Source: Dokdonella sp. (GTDB taxonomy: Bacteria; Pseudomonadota; Gammaproteobacteria; Xanthomonadales; Rhodanobacteraceae). Taken from it: DNA of 64,000 bases. Position numbers and translations under genes: made by a program. Positions 18,763-27,882 of this stretch are shown one piece after another. Positions within the stretch are counted from its first letter, which is position 1, and each line of letters begins with the position of its first letter. The notes under the pieces were generated by a model. The model was not told the origin of the DNA. It ran no database searches and saw only the letters and a program-made list of their open reading frames with translations. The stretch is taken from positions 806,001 through 870,000 of the forward strand of contig NZ_JAGIAG010000001.1 in the NCBI RefSeq assembly GCF_017744955.1, read 5' to 3'.

Positions 18763-21700
18763 TCAGTGCGCGCAGCCGGTCAGCTTGACGTCATCGATCG
18801 CCCAGTTCGCGCCGGCGCGATGCGGGAAGCGGTCGTGACCGAGGCGGAAGCGGAACTTCACAGTGCGGCCGGCGAGGCTCTGCACGTCGAGGACCGAGTT
18901 CAGATACGCCTGCGGATCGCCGCACCAGGCCTGCCGGCCGGCCAGCGGATTGCCGAACGCGCCCGATACGCTGCCGTCGAACGGATCGGTGAGCGGCGCG
19001 GTGAGCTGTGTCCAGATCGTGCCGCCGTCGCTGGAGGCCTCGACGATCGCCGCGTCGTTGCAACTGCCGGCGCCGCCGGATTTCAGCGCCTGGCGGCTCC
19101 AGAACTTCAGGCTCAGCGTGTCGAGATCCGCCGGCAAGGCCAGGCTCGGCGAGATCAGCCACTGGTCGTTGATCGCACCCGACGCCGGCGCGTTGGCCTG
19201 CCAGGCATGGCTGCCGCTGTTGGCGGCGGCGCCGAGCGACCAGGCGTCGACGCTGCCGCTCGCCGCGCCGTGTGCCCAGCCGGGCGCGCCGCTTTCCAGG
19301 TCGTCGTCGAACAGCACCTGCGTGGTGGCGTCCACCGGGCAGTCGCCGGGCAGGGCCAGCGTGGTGAACTCGTGGCCGGCGACGAGCGCCGCCGCTTCGA
19401 AGCCGTCGGCGAAGACCGTGTCGGCCGCGGCTCCGCTGTCGCCGCAGGGGTTCTGGGCGATCACGCGCCACCAGTAGCGCGCGCTGGAGTCGAGCGATTG
19501 CCCCGAGCCGACCGTCCACGCGGTATCGGTGGTTTCGTGCGAGAGCACGATATTCGCGAAGCCCGGATCCGTCGCGATCTCCACGCGGTAGTCATACGCG
19601 CCGGCGGCCGCGGCCCAGGTGAACGTCGGCGTCGGCGAAACGTCGGCGCTGCCGTCCGCCGGGCTTTTGCCGCCCGGCGCCGCCGGCGGCACGTCGAATA
19701 CGCCGAGCTCGAGGTCCAGCGTTTTCTCGATGCTGCCGGAGGCGGCGCGGATCTGCAGCGGATAGCGGCCCGGCACCGCCGACGCGGTCGCGGCCACGCT
19801 CAGCGTCGAATCGGCCGGCGGCGTGGCCGGGTTCGGATCGAAGGCGGCACTCGTTCCGGCCGGATTTCCGCTTGCGCTCAAGTCGACCGCGCCGCCGAAG
19901 CCGACGATCGGATGCAGATGCACCGCCGCCGTCCGCTCGCCGCCGGTGCATACCTGCAGCGCCGACTGCGCAGCGGTCAGCGAGAACGACGGCTGCTGCG
20001 AGCAGTTGCTGCACACCAGCGCGAAGTCCTGGTCGGTGGCATCGCCGCTGCCCGGCACGCCGTCGCCGGCGATGTTCGACGCCTTCACGCGGATCGTCAG
20101 GTCGCCGATCGCACCGGCCGGCAGGAACACCGCCTCGTAGTTGTTCTTCGCGTCGGCGTTGCCGCCGGTCACGCTCCACTGGTGGTCGAAGCGGTTGCCG
20201 AGGTAGGTCTGCCCGCCGATCTCGACTTCGAGGTCGAGGTCGTTGACCTGCGGGCTGGTGCCGAGCGCGCCGGGCGCATCGGTGTAGGCGAGTGCGATGC
20301 GCACCGGCCGGGTCGGATCGGCGACGCCCCAGGCGAAGCTGCGCGTCTCGCCGCTGGCGTCGAACACCTCGCTCTGGTCGAGCAGCACCTTCGGTGTCGC
20401 ATCGAACATGTCGCCGAGGTTGGGCATGCCGTAGCCCTGCGCGTTGCTCGGCAGGTTGTCGTTGGCGTAGACGCCGGTCAGATAGCTCGGATGCGCGATC
20501 AGCCAGGCCTTCATCATCGCCGGGCTCGGTGCGCGCGCGCCGCCGATTTCCTCGAGGCTGCCGGCGGCGTCGCCGGCGCCGCCGTGCTCGATCCACCAGT
20601 AGGCCAGCGAGGCGGCGCCCGATATCGCCGGCGCCGAGTGGCTGGTGCCGCTGGAGGCGGCGAATTCGGTCTGCTCCGGCGATTCGGGGTAGTAGCGGAT
20701 GCACACGCCGCCGCCCTGGAAGCCCGAGTACACGCTGGCGCCGGCCTGGATGTGCGTGCCGGGCGCGATCACCTCCGGCTTGACGCGCTGACCGGGGACC
20801 GGGCCGCGGCTGGAAAAACCGGCCACCGATTGCGGATCGTCGGCGGCATCGCTGCCGTCGTCCGGGCAAATGTCCTGCGGGCTGCTGAACGGACGCAGGT
20901 TCTCCGAGGCGCCGACCGTGATGACGTTCTTGGCCGAGCCGGGCGAACCGACCGAGCTGATGCCCGGCCCGTCGTTCGCCGCGGAGACGACGTAGATCAT
21001 CGGCTGGTTGCCGGCGGCGTCGACGTCGACGTCGCGCACGGCCGCGTCGTAGAGCTGGTCGCGTTCGCCGTAGGTGCCGCTGGCCGCCGAGCCCCACGAG
21101 TTGCTGCTGATCTTCGCGCCGCCCGCGGCGTTCGCGCCGATCACGCCCTGGTCGTTGCCGCCGCAGCCGTTGACGTCGTAGCTCGGCGGAGCGCTGACGA
21201 AGATCGTGGTGGAGCCCACGCGCGCGAACGGATTGATGCCGAGGCCGAGCTGCTGGCCGTCGGCATCGCGGTACGGATAACCCTCGCGCTGGTCGTAACC
21301 GGCGATCACGCCGGCATTCAGCGAGCCGTGGCCGTCGGCGGCGCCGACCTGGTTGTCCGGGCGCGCCGAGCAGTTGCGGAAATACGCCACGCGCGGCGGG
21401 CGCGCGAGATCGCCCTGCTCGTGCAGCATCTCATCCTCGGTGTTCAATACGGTGTCGCCGGTGCCGCCTTCGTCGATCGTGCTGTCGGTCACGTCGACGA
21501 TCGGGTAGTCGGCCGGCGTCTGGCTGAAGCCGCGGTCGAGCAGGAACTGGAGATAGCTCGGCGAGGCGATTCCCGGCGCGAAGTCGCCGCTCATGATCAG
21601 GGCCTGCTTCTCGTCGAACAGCCGCGTCGGCAGGCGCTCGCCGACGAAGGTCACGTCCGCGCGCTGCGCGATGTCCGGGACGTCGCTCAGGCGCACGCGC

Positions 21701-22305
21701 AGCTGCAGGTTCTGGAACTTCAGCACCGGCGCCCAGGCGAGCGTGGCCGCCCCCGGCCCCAGCGGCCCGCGCTGCACGGCGGGAAGCACGGCCTTGCTCT
21801 GCACGAAGCGCTGCGTTTCCTCGACGCCCGCGTGCGCGTACACCTGCACGGTGACGTCGACCTCCTCGTCGCCGTTCGCCGGCGCGGCCAGGCGCCGGGA
21901 CAGGCGCGGATCGACCTTCAGGAAGCCGTGGAACGGCGCGCTGAACTGCAGCCACGATGCGCTGCCGCGCAGGCCGTCCAGGCGCGCCTGCGCCGCTGCG
22001 TCGGCCCAGACGATGTAGCCGTTGCTGGCGACGTACTGCACCGGCGTGACGCCGCGCGCGACGAGCGCGTCCAGCCACTCCTGGCGCACCGGTCCGGTGA
22101 ACTGCACGAGCTGCAGGCGCGCTCCGCTCGGCGCGACATCCGAGAACGGCGCCGGTGCGCGCAGCCCGTCGCGCTGCGTGTCGAACGGATGGGCGCTGAA
22201 CTGCAGCAGGTTGCGTTCCGCGTCGAGCGGCGAGGCGGGCGAGGTGTTCGTGGCGCCGGCGGCGGCCAGCGCGGCGAGGATGGCGGTGGCGATCGGTTTG
22301 CGCAT
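18763..22305 (-). CDS. Secreted subtilisin-family (S8) serine peptidase, multidomain
   Basis: 1180 residues with a signal peptide. A long N-terminal region (about 25-255) precedes the S8 domain, with the probable triad Asp274 (V-T-D-S-T), His326 (D-G-H-G-S) and Ser555 (S-G-T-S-H-S-A-P). The wide His-Ser spacing shows insertions. Downstream are a beta-sandwich, a fibronectin type III-like segment, the motif V-F-A-D-G-F-E at 964-970, and a C-terminal jelly-roll with I-D-D-V-K-L, similar to choice-of-anchor/MAM-like modules. It should act outside the cell; the substrate is unknown. An AAGGA site precedes the ATG. Confidence 0.9.
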   Translation of the reverse strand: MRKPIATAILAALAAAGATNTSPASPLDAERNLLQFSAHPFDTQRDGLRAPAPFSDVAPSGARLQLVQFTGPVRQEWLDALVARGVTPVQYVASNGYIVWADAAAQARLDGLRGSASWLQFSAPFHGFLKVDPRLSRRLAAPANGDEEVDVTVQVYAHAGVEETQRFVQSKAVLPAVQRGPLGPGAATLAWAPVLKFQNLQLRVRLSDVPDIAQRADVTFVGERLPTRLFDEKQALIMSGDFAPGIASPSYLQFLLDRGFSQTPADYPIVDVTDSTIDEGGTGDTVLNTEDEMLHEQGDLARPPRVAYFRNCSARPDNQVGAADGHGSLNAGVIAGYDQREGYPYRDADGQQLGLGINPFARVGSTTIFVSAPPSYDVNGCGGNDQGVIGANAAGGAKISSNSWGSAASGTYGERDQLYDAAVRDVDVDAAGNQPMIYVVSAANDGPGISSVGSPGSAKNVITVGASENLRPFSSPQDICPDDGSDAADDPQSVAGFSSRGPVPGQRVKPEVIAPGTHIQAGASVYSGFQGGGVCIRYYPESPEQTEFAASSGTSHSAPAISGAASLAYWWIEHGGAGDAAGSLEEIGGARAPSPAMMKAWLIAHPSYLTGVYANDNLPSNAQGYGMPNLGDMFDATPKVLLDQSEVFDASGETRSFAWGVADPTRPVRIALAYTDAPGALGTSPQVNDLDLEVEIGGQTYLGNRFDHQWSVTGGNADAKNNYEAVFLPAGAIGDLTIRVKASNIAGDGVPGSGDATDQDFALVCSNCSQQPSFSLTAAQSALQVCTGGERTAAVHLHPIVGFGGAVDLSASGNPAGTSAAFDPNPATPPADSTLSVAATASAVPGRYPLQIRAASGSIEKTLDLELGVFDVPPAAPGGKSPADGSADVSPTPTFTWAAAAGAYDYRVEIATDPGFANIVLSHETTDTAWTVGSGQSLDSSARYWWRVIAQNPCGDSGAAADTVFADGFEAAALVAGHEFTTLALPGDCPVDATTQVLFDDDLESGAPGWAHGAASGSVDAWSLGAAANSGSHAWQANAPASGAINDQWLISPSLALPADLDTLSLKFWSRQALKSGGAGSCNDAAIVEASSDGGTIWTQLTAPLTDPFDGSVSGAFGNPLAGRQAWCGDPQAYLNSVLDVQSLAGRTVKFRFRLGHDRFPHRAGANWAIDDVKLTGCAH

Positions 22306-22347
22306 GACGGTTCCTTGGAGACGGTGGGTGGCGGCCGACGGGCCGGC

Positions 22348-22932
22348 TCAGCTCGGCGTGCGTGCCGGCCCGTCGCGCAGGTCCAGCACCAGCACACGAT
22401 CGGTCTGCCGGTCGACGCCGACGAAGAAATCCGCGACGCCGACGTCGACGAAGCCGCATTTGCGGTAGAACGCGATCGCGCGCGGATTGCGCTCCCAGAC
22501 CTTCAGCCAGAGCTCGGCGCCGCCGAGCGCGGCGGCGGCGCGGCGTGCCTCTTCGAACAGGCGCTGGGCGACACCGGCGCCGTGATGGGACTTGTCCACG
22601 TAGAAGCGCAACAGCTCGACCGGCGCGGCTCCGCCGACGCAGGGCGGCGGCGGACCGCGGCGGACCTGCGCGTAGGCGACCAGCTGCGCGTACCGATGGG
22701 CGAGCAAGGTGACGATGCCGGCGTCGCCGAGCTCGCGCGTCTGCTGGGCGAGGCTGTAGGTCGACGTCAGGTGCATCGCGAGGTTCGCCGGACTGTTGTA
22801 CTCGCCATAGGTGTCGGTGAAGGTGCGCGCGGCGAAGCTGGCCAGGTCCGCGGCGTCGGCGGGTACGCCGCGGCGGACGGTGTACGCGGCGGTCGGGATC
22901 GATTCTGCGGTCGTGTCGAGACGCAGGTTCAT
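22348..22932 (-). CDS. GNAT-family N-acetyltransferase
   Basis: 194 residues. Features of the GNAT fold are V-R-R-G-V-P-A-D-A-A-D at the N-terminus, the central V-E-L-L-R-F-Y-V-D strand, the acetyl-CoA pyrophosphate loop H-H-G-A-G-V-A-Q-R-L, and the late W-E-R-N-P-R-A-I-A-F-Y-R-K-C-G-F. The substrate cannot be predicted. It lies 42 bases upstream of the subtilisin gene on the same strand, so the two could be co-transcribed, although the functions have no evident link. Confidence 0.88.
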   Translation of the reverse strand: MNLRLDTTAESIPTAAYTVRRGVPADAADLASFAARTFTDTYGEYNSPANLAMHLTSTYSLAQQTRELGDAGIVTLLAHRYAQLVAYAQVRRGPPPPCVGGAAPVELLRFYVDKSHHGAGVAQRLFEEARRAAAALGGAELWLKVWERNPRAIAFYRKCGFVDVGVADFFVGVDRQTDRVLVLDLRDGPARTPS

Positions 22933-23096
22933 TGGGAAAGGCCGTCCTTGTCGTCAGCGGGAAGAGGGGTGTGCGGCGCGGCCGCTCGCCGCGACGCTGC
23001 GCCCCGTGTGGTCGGTGCGGACTTGCGCCGAAGCGGCGCACGCCGGGAAGCAGCCGCCGCTGCGCGGCGGCTGCGGATTGCTGCGGCGTCGAAGGA

Positions 23097-26000
23097 TCAG
23101 TCGCGGGCGCCCCGTGCGCTCGGGCAGCTGCCGCCGCCCTGCTCGAAGCCGTCGTCGAAGATCACGTCGCTGCAATTGACCGGCGCGGCGTCGCCGAACA
23201 CCGAGAAGCCGAAGTCCTTCGAGCCCGCCGCGAACATGTTCGGGCACTGGTCGAAGGTCGACCAGGCCGAACAGCCGGTGCCGAGCATGCCTCCCGGATT
23301 GCGCCACACCGCCGGCTGGTTGTGCTGCTCGCTGGTGGCGCCCCAGAAGCCGAGGATCGGCGAGGAGATGTCGACGTCGGCGAACGACCACGCCACCCAG
23401 TACGTGCCCGGCACGAGCGGGCAGTTCTGCGTCAACCAGACGCCGATGCGGTTGGCGGGCGCATCCAGGGGAATCGCCGGCACGCCATGGGCCGAGCACA
23501 GCGCGTCGTTGCCGGGACGGCCGTTGCCGTCGTCGGCGAGGATGCGCAGGTTCACCGTCGGCGGCAGCGGATTGCCGTTGTTGCCGTAGGCGGAGAACTC
23601 GAAGCCGGACACCGCCCATCCGTTGCCGGTGACGACGAAGTCGTCGGCGCCTTCGGCGGACAGGCCTTCGGTTTCCGGCGGCGCCACGATGGTGTTGTTG
23701 AACGCGTGCACGTCGGTGCTCTCGACGGCCTGGTCGTACAGCGGCTCGGACGGCGTCACCGCGAAGGACACCGGCACCGCCACGCGCTGGTGGCGCGGGT
23801 CGTCGCTGAACACGCAGATCGTGGCCTGGTGCAGGCCCGGGCTGAGCCCGCTGGCATCGAGCGTGACGGTGACGTCCTGCGGCGCGCCGTCGGCGAGGAT
23901 CGTGCCGCTGGTCGGACTGAGCGACAGCCACGGCACCTCGCCGGGAGCCGAGCAGCCGACCGACGGTTTGGCGATCGCCAGCGCGCTCATCTCGTCGAAC
24001 GGGAATTCGCCGGCCGCCGGCAGGGTGCCGATCGCCTGCGAGGCGGCGGTCAGCGGATCGATCACGCGCATCTCGCCGACCGGCTGGTTGGTGGTCGAGT
24101 CGACGTAGAACGCGGCCCAGTACAGGTCGCCGGTCTGCGCATCGAACTTGAGGTCCTGCACGTACTGCACGTTGAGGCCGAAGCCGTCGATCACGCTGGC
24201 CGCGCCGGTGGTTTTGTCGATGGCGATCAGGCTCTGGCCGTACAGATCGATGCCGTACATCAGGCCGGCCGGCGACACCGCGATGCCGGAGATGTAGCGC
24301 ACCGGATGCACGCCGGGACCGTCGATCGGGCCGATGCGGGTGGCCTGGCCGGTCGCGAAGTCGATCGTGTACAGCGTCGCGCCGGCGCTGCCGAACTGGT
24401 CGAGGAAGTTGACCGCGTACACCGTGCCGGTGAGCGGGTCTTCGGTCAGGCCGCCCCAGGTGCGCGTCTCGGCACCGGTGATCTGGCCCAGTTCGGTGAA
24501 CGCACCCGTCGCGGTGTCGACCGTGCCGTAGGTGCCGGGCATCAGCTCCCAGCTGTCGTTGACGATCACGTAGAGCTTGCTGAAGTCGTTGCCGACGAAG
24601 GTCGCCGCGTAGATCCAGTCGCTGCTGTTGTTGACCGGGGTGTAGGTGGCCGCCGGAGCGAGCGCGTCGAAGGACACCAGGCCCGGCAGCAGCGCGCTGA
24701 TGCCGTAGGCCGGCACGGCGAACGCGCCGGTTGGCGCATGCGGCGCGGCCGCGGCGCCGCGCGGGCGCTGGGCGGCGAGCGTGCCGCCGAAGGTCGTGCC
24801 CGGCACCGGCGCGGCGGCGTCGAGCCGCAACGGCGCGAGGTAGCGCGGCGTCTTCGGGAAGTGCGCCTGCGTGCCGCCGGGCGCTTCGCCCAGGCTCCAG
24901 TGCAGGTCGCGGTTGCCGGTGTTGGCGATGGTCAGGCTGCGCGTCGTGCTGCCGCCGGGACCGGTCACCGCCGTCAGCGAGGCCTGTGCGACGGCGAGCG
25001 TCGGGTCGCCGGCCGAAATGCGCACCTCGCCGCTGTCCGCGGCCGAGCTGACCTCCGGGGTGTAGGTCCACTCGATCGCCGAATTGGGCCGCAGCGCCGG
25101 CTGACGGTAGGAGTACTTCGTGTACAGGCCGTGCGGATCGGCCTGCAGGCCGACCGTCGCCCAGTTGCCGTTGTCGGCATCGTTGCCGAACGCCGTCGAC
25201 AGGTATTCGAAGCGGATCGTGTCGCTGTTTTCGCGGAAGACGATCTCGAACGTGGCCGAGCTGGTCGCGATGGCGTAGCTCTCCAGGTCGTGCCACTGCA
25301 CCACGTAGGTGCGGTTCGGCGCGGTGCCCAGCGTCTGCACGTAGACGTCGCCGGACACGTCGTCGAGGTCCATCCACATCGGTGCGAGGTAGGTCGGCAC
25401 TTCGGTGCCGAACGTGCTCGGGATGTCCTCGTTGAACGAGAAGCCAGGCGGCGGGGTCGAGCCCTGCGGCGGCGTGCAGCTCGCGTCGGCGAATTGCAGC
25501 AGGCCGTCGATGGCCAGGCACAGGTCGCTCGACTGGCGCCCGTAGAAGCGCAGCGGGAACGGTGCGGCGACGTAGCCGGTCTCGTTGCCCCAGCCGTCGC
25601 CGGGCACGAAGCCCATCGGCGTGCCGGTCGCGGAGATGTCGACGAAGTTCGGTGCGACCGAGTCGTCGTAGGCGTAGCGGGGCAGGGTCTGGTAGCTGGT
25701 CCAGCTCGCCGTGCGCTGGGTGTCGGCCGTCGCCACGATCGTGCGTACGTAGGTGTGGCTCTGGCCGGGGCCGATCGGCGTCGGATCGTAGGTGACGACT
25801 GCGCCGTCGAGGCTGTCGACGACCGACTGATAGGCGAGCGCGGCGGTGCCGTTGTTGGTCAGCGTATAGCAGAGGTTGACCTGGTCGCCGACGTTGACCT
25901 CGACCTCGGTGTCGTTGCCGCACTCGTTCGGATCGCCGGTGTACGGCGTCACGTGCAGGCTGATGGCCAGGTCGCCGGCGCCGCGGCCGACGTGGCCGAG

Positions 26001-26687
26001 CACGCTGAAGCCGTAGTCGCGCGGGCGGGTGTCGAGCGCGCCGCACCCGGCGGGCGTGCCTCCGTCGGTCGTGCACGAGGCAGTGGCGTCGCCGCTGCCG
26101 TTCCGGTGCAGCGCGGGTTGGTTGCGCTGCGTCTCGATCCGGCCCCAGTTCCAGCCGCCGCCATGCTCGGCCGCGTCGAACGACCAGGCGGCCCAGTAGC
26201 GGCCGGCCGGCAGCACGCAGGGCGAGGCCAGCGGCAGCGTGATCCGCCGACTCGTGGCATCGTAGTCGACCGTCGTGGACGGCGCCGAGCACAGCGCCTT
26301 CGCGCCGGGTGCGCCGTTGCCGGCGTCGGCATAGACTAGCAGCGAGACCGTCGGCGGCGACGCCGAGTCGCGCGGCGCTGCGGCGTCGAAGGCGAAGCCG
26401 GTCACGCTCCAGCCCGCCGGGTCCTCGACGACGAAATCGTCTGCGGCGATGGAGCGGTCCGCAGCCGCCGATGAAGGAGCGGCATTCTCGTAGGATGCGA
26501 CGAAGCGGCCGCCGGTGCTCTGGTCGTACAGGGTGCCGCCGAAGAGCGTCTTGACCCTGGCGGCCTTCGGCGCGACGTGCGTGGTCACGGAAGAACGAAG
26601 CGGACTGTCCGGGGCCGCCGCGGCGGTGGCGGCGGCCACCGTCAGCGAGGCCAGGACCGGCCGAATGAAGTGTCTACCCATTGTCAT
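23097..26687 (-). CDS. Large secreted protein with duplicated N- and C-terminal domains
   Basis: 1196 residues from the ATG at 26687, which has a GGGGGT site; other ATGs lie close by. A signal peptide is followed by domain 1 (about 51-240). A copy of the same domain (about 982-1180) ends the protein. Both contain L-Y-D-Q, A-D-D-F-V-V, P-P-T-V-x-L, A-L-C-S-A, G-x-Y-W-x-A-W-S-F, N-Q-P-A and D-F/Y-G-F-S-V. Between them are beta-sandwich repeats and a propeller-like stretch with Asp/Gly turns. It ends with D-V-I-F-D-D-G-F-E. It is extracellular or surface-bound; the function is unknown. Confidence 0.75.
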   Translation of the reverse strand: MTMGRHFIRPVLASLTVAAATAAAAPDSPLRSSVTTHVAPKAARVKTLFGGTLYDQSTGGRFVASYENAAPSSAAADRSIAADDFVVEDPAGWSVTGFAFDAAAPRDSASPPTVSLLVYADAGNGAPGAKALCSAPSTTVDYDATSRRITLPLASPCVLPAGRYWAAWSFDAAEHGGGWNWGRIETQRNQPALHRNGSGDATASCTTDGGTPAGCGALDTRPRDYGFSVLGHVGRGAGDLAISLHVTPYTGDPNECGNDTEVEVNVGDQVNLCYTLTNNGTAALAYQSVVDSLDGAVVTYDPTPIGPGQSHTYVRTIVATADTQRTASWTSYQTLPRYAYDDSVAPNFVDISATGTPMGFVPGDGWGNETGYVAAPFPLRFYGRQSSDLCLAIDGLLQFADASCTPPQGSTPPPGFSFNEDIPSTFGTEVPTYLAPMWMDLDDVSGDVYVQTLGTAPNRTYVVQWHDLESYAIATSSATFEIVFRENSDTIRFEYLSTAFGNDADNGNWATVGLQADPHGLYTKYSYRQPALRPNSAIEWTYTPEVSSAADSGEVRISAGDPTLAVAQASLTAVTGPGGSTTRSLTIANTGNRDLHWSLGEAPGGTQAHFPKTPRYLAPLRLDAAAPVPGTTFGGTLAAQRPRGAAAAPHAPTGAFAVPAYGISALLPGLVSFDALAPAATYTPVNNSSDWIYAATFVGNDFSKLYVIVNDSWELMPGTYGTVDTATGAFTELGQITGAETRTWGGLTEDPLTGTVYAVNFLDQFGSAGATLYTIDFATGQATRIGPIDGPGVHPVRYISGIAVSPAGLMYGIDLYGQSLIAIDKTTGAASVIDGFGLNVQYVQDLKFDAQTGDLYWAAFYVDSTTNQPVGEMRVIDPLTAASQAIGTLPAAGEFPFDEMSALAIAKPSVGCSAPGEVPWLSLSPTSGTILADGAPQDVTVTLDASGLSPGLHQATICVFSDDPRHQRVAVPVSFAVTPSEPLYDQAVESTDVHAFNNTIVAPPETEGLSAEGADDFVVTGNGWAVSGFEFSAYGNNGNPLPPTVNLRILADDGNGRPGNDALCSAHGVPAIPLDAPANRIGVWLTQNCPLVPGTYWVAWSFADVDISSPILGFWGATSEQHNQPAVWRNPGGMLGTGCSAWSTFDQCPNMFAAGSKDFGFSVFGDAAPVNCSDVIFDDGFEQGGGSCPSARGARD

Positions 26688-26726
26688 TGCGAGTACCCCC
26701 ATCGAGATGCCGGACACGGCGAGTGG

Positions 26727-26752
26727 GCCGCCGCCGCGGTGCGGGCGGCGGC
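26727..26752. repeat. Perfect GC hairpin in the leader of the 1196-residue protein gene
   Basis: GCCGCCGCC and GGCGGCGGC form a perfect 9-base stem with an 8-base loop, 40 bases upstream of the minus-strand start at 26687. It would fold in that transcript's leader and could slow transcription or translation. No U-tract follows. Confidence 0.5.
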
Positions 26753-26804
26753 GGACCGTTCATGTTTCCTGACAGAATGTCGAGGAGACCATTCGTCCGA
26801 GTGC

Positions 26805-26818
26805 GATAGACGTCTATC
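26805..26818. promoter_or_regulatory. 14-base perfect palindrome in the lysR divergent intergenic region
   Basis: GATAGACGTCTATC is a perfect palindrome, followed five bases later by another CTATCC half. It lies between the divergent lysR-type gene (start 26908) and the secreted-protein gene (start 26687), where LysR regulators commonly bind. An AT-rich patch at 26854-26882, striking in this GC-rich DNA, probably holds the lysR promoter. The operator role is inferred. Confidence 0.45.
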
Positions 26819-26907
26819 CGCCTATCCGTCCTGTGGGGTCGGAGTGTGGGCGTGATTTTGCAAAAAAGAGAAATATCAAATACCTCGTTGCCTCATCAGG
26901 AAATCCA

Positions 26908-27855
26908 ATGAATCTGACCCTGCGACAGCTGCGCTACGCGCTGGCCGCCGCGCGCTACGGCAATCTGACCGAGGCGTCGCGGGCGCTGCACGTCTCGCAG
27001 CCGTCGATCTCGATGGCGATCACCCAGATCGAGGAGTTCTTCGGCCGTCAGGTGTTCGTGCGCCAGCGCGGCGCCGGCGTCTCGCTGACCGCGTTCGGGC
27101 AGGCGGTGGCGGCCAAGGCGCGGCAGGTGCTGGCCGAGGTCGAGGCGCTGGAGGCGCTCGCCGGCGACAACGCGCTGCCCAGCGGCGAATTCGTGCTCGG
27201 TTGCTTCGAGGATCTGGCGCCGTACTGCGTGCCGTCGATCCTGGCCCGGCTGCGCGCGAAGTATCCGGCGATCGGCGTGACCGTGCGCGAAGAAGGATTC
27301 GACACGATCGGCCGTCGCCTCGACGACGGCGCCGTCGACATCGCGCTCAGCTACGACCTGGGCCTGCCGGCGACGGTGGCCACGACGGTGCTGTGCGAGC
27401 TGGCGCCGCAGGCGCTGCTGCCGGCCGATCACGCCCTGGCCGCCAAGGCGGCGGTGTCGCTGGCCGAGCTGGCCGAGGAGCCGCTGATCATGACCGACCA
27501 GGCGCAGAGCTGGCAGCACGTGCTCGAACTGTTCCATCTGCGCGGCGTGCGGCCGACGCGGGCGGTGCGCACCGGCTCGTTCGAACTGCAGCGCAGCATG
27601 GTGGCGAACCGCTTCGGCATCGCAGTGGCGTACTCGCGCCCGCACGGCGACGTCAGCTACGACGGCCAGCCGCTGGTGCGCAGGCCAATCTCCGACCCGC
27701 TGCCGCTGCAGCGCATTCTGCTCGCCTACGACCGCAAGAGCGCGTTGTCGGCCGCGCAACTGGTCTTCATCGAGGAGGCGAAGACCTGGTTCGCCCAAGT
27801 CTGGCCGGACCCGGCCGCCGGGCACCCTTTTAAGGAATCCGCGCAAGCCCCATAG
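26908..27855 (+). CDS. LysR-family transcriptional regulator
   Basis: 315 residues from the ATG at 26908 with an AGGAA ribosome site. The N-terminal helix-turn-helix reads L-R-Q-L-R-Y-A-L-A-A-A, N-L-T-E-A-S-R-A-L-H-V-S-Q-P-S-I-S, then F-G-R-Q-V-F-V-R. The C-terminal effector domain has G-C-F-E-D-L-A-P-Y and D-I-A-L-S-Y-D-L. The acid-binding pocket ligand is unknown. The gene is divergent from the large secreted protein and only 27 bases upstream of gshA, so it may control either or both. Confidence 0.92.
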   Translation: MNLTLRQLRYALAAARYGNLTEASRALHVSQPSISMAITQIEEFFGRQVFVRQRGAGVSLTAFGQAVAAKARQVLAEVEALEALAGDNALPSGEFVLGCFEDLAPYCVPSILARLRAKYPAIGVTVREEGFDTIGRRLDDGAVDIALSYDLGLPATVATTVLCELAPQALLPADHALAAKAAVSLAELAEEPLIMTDQAQSWQHVLELFHLRGVRPTRAVRTGSFELQRSMVANRFGIAVAYSRPHGDVSYDGQPLVRRPISDPLPLQRILLAYDRKSALSAAQLVFIEEAKTWFAQVWPDPAAGHPFKESAQAP

Positions 27856-27882
27856 TGCGGTGCTCCCAGCCGAGGTTGCCCC

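Noticed and set aside
22932..26339. 1135-codon plus-strand frame opposite the secreted protein and part of the GNAT gene
   Set aside because: Arg/Val-rich without motifs; the minus strand shows signal peptides and domain repeats.
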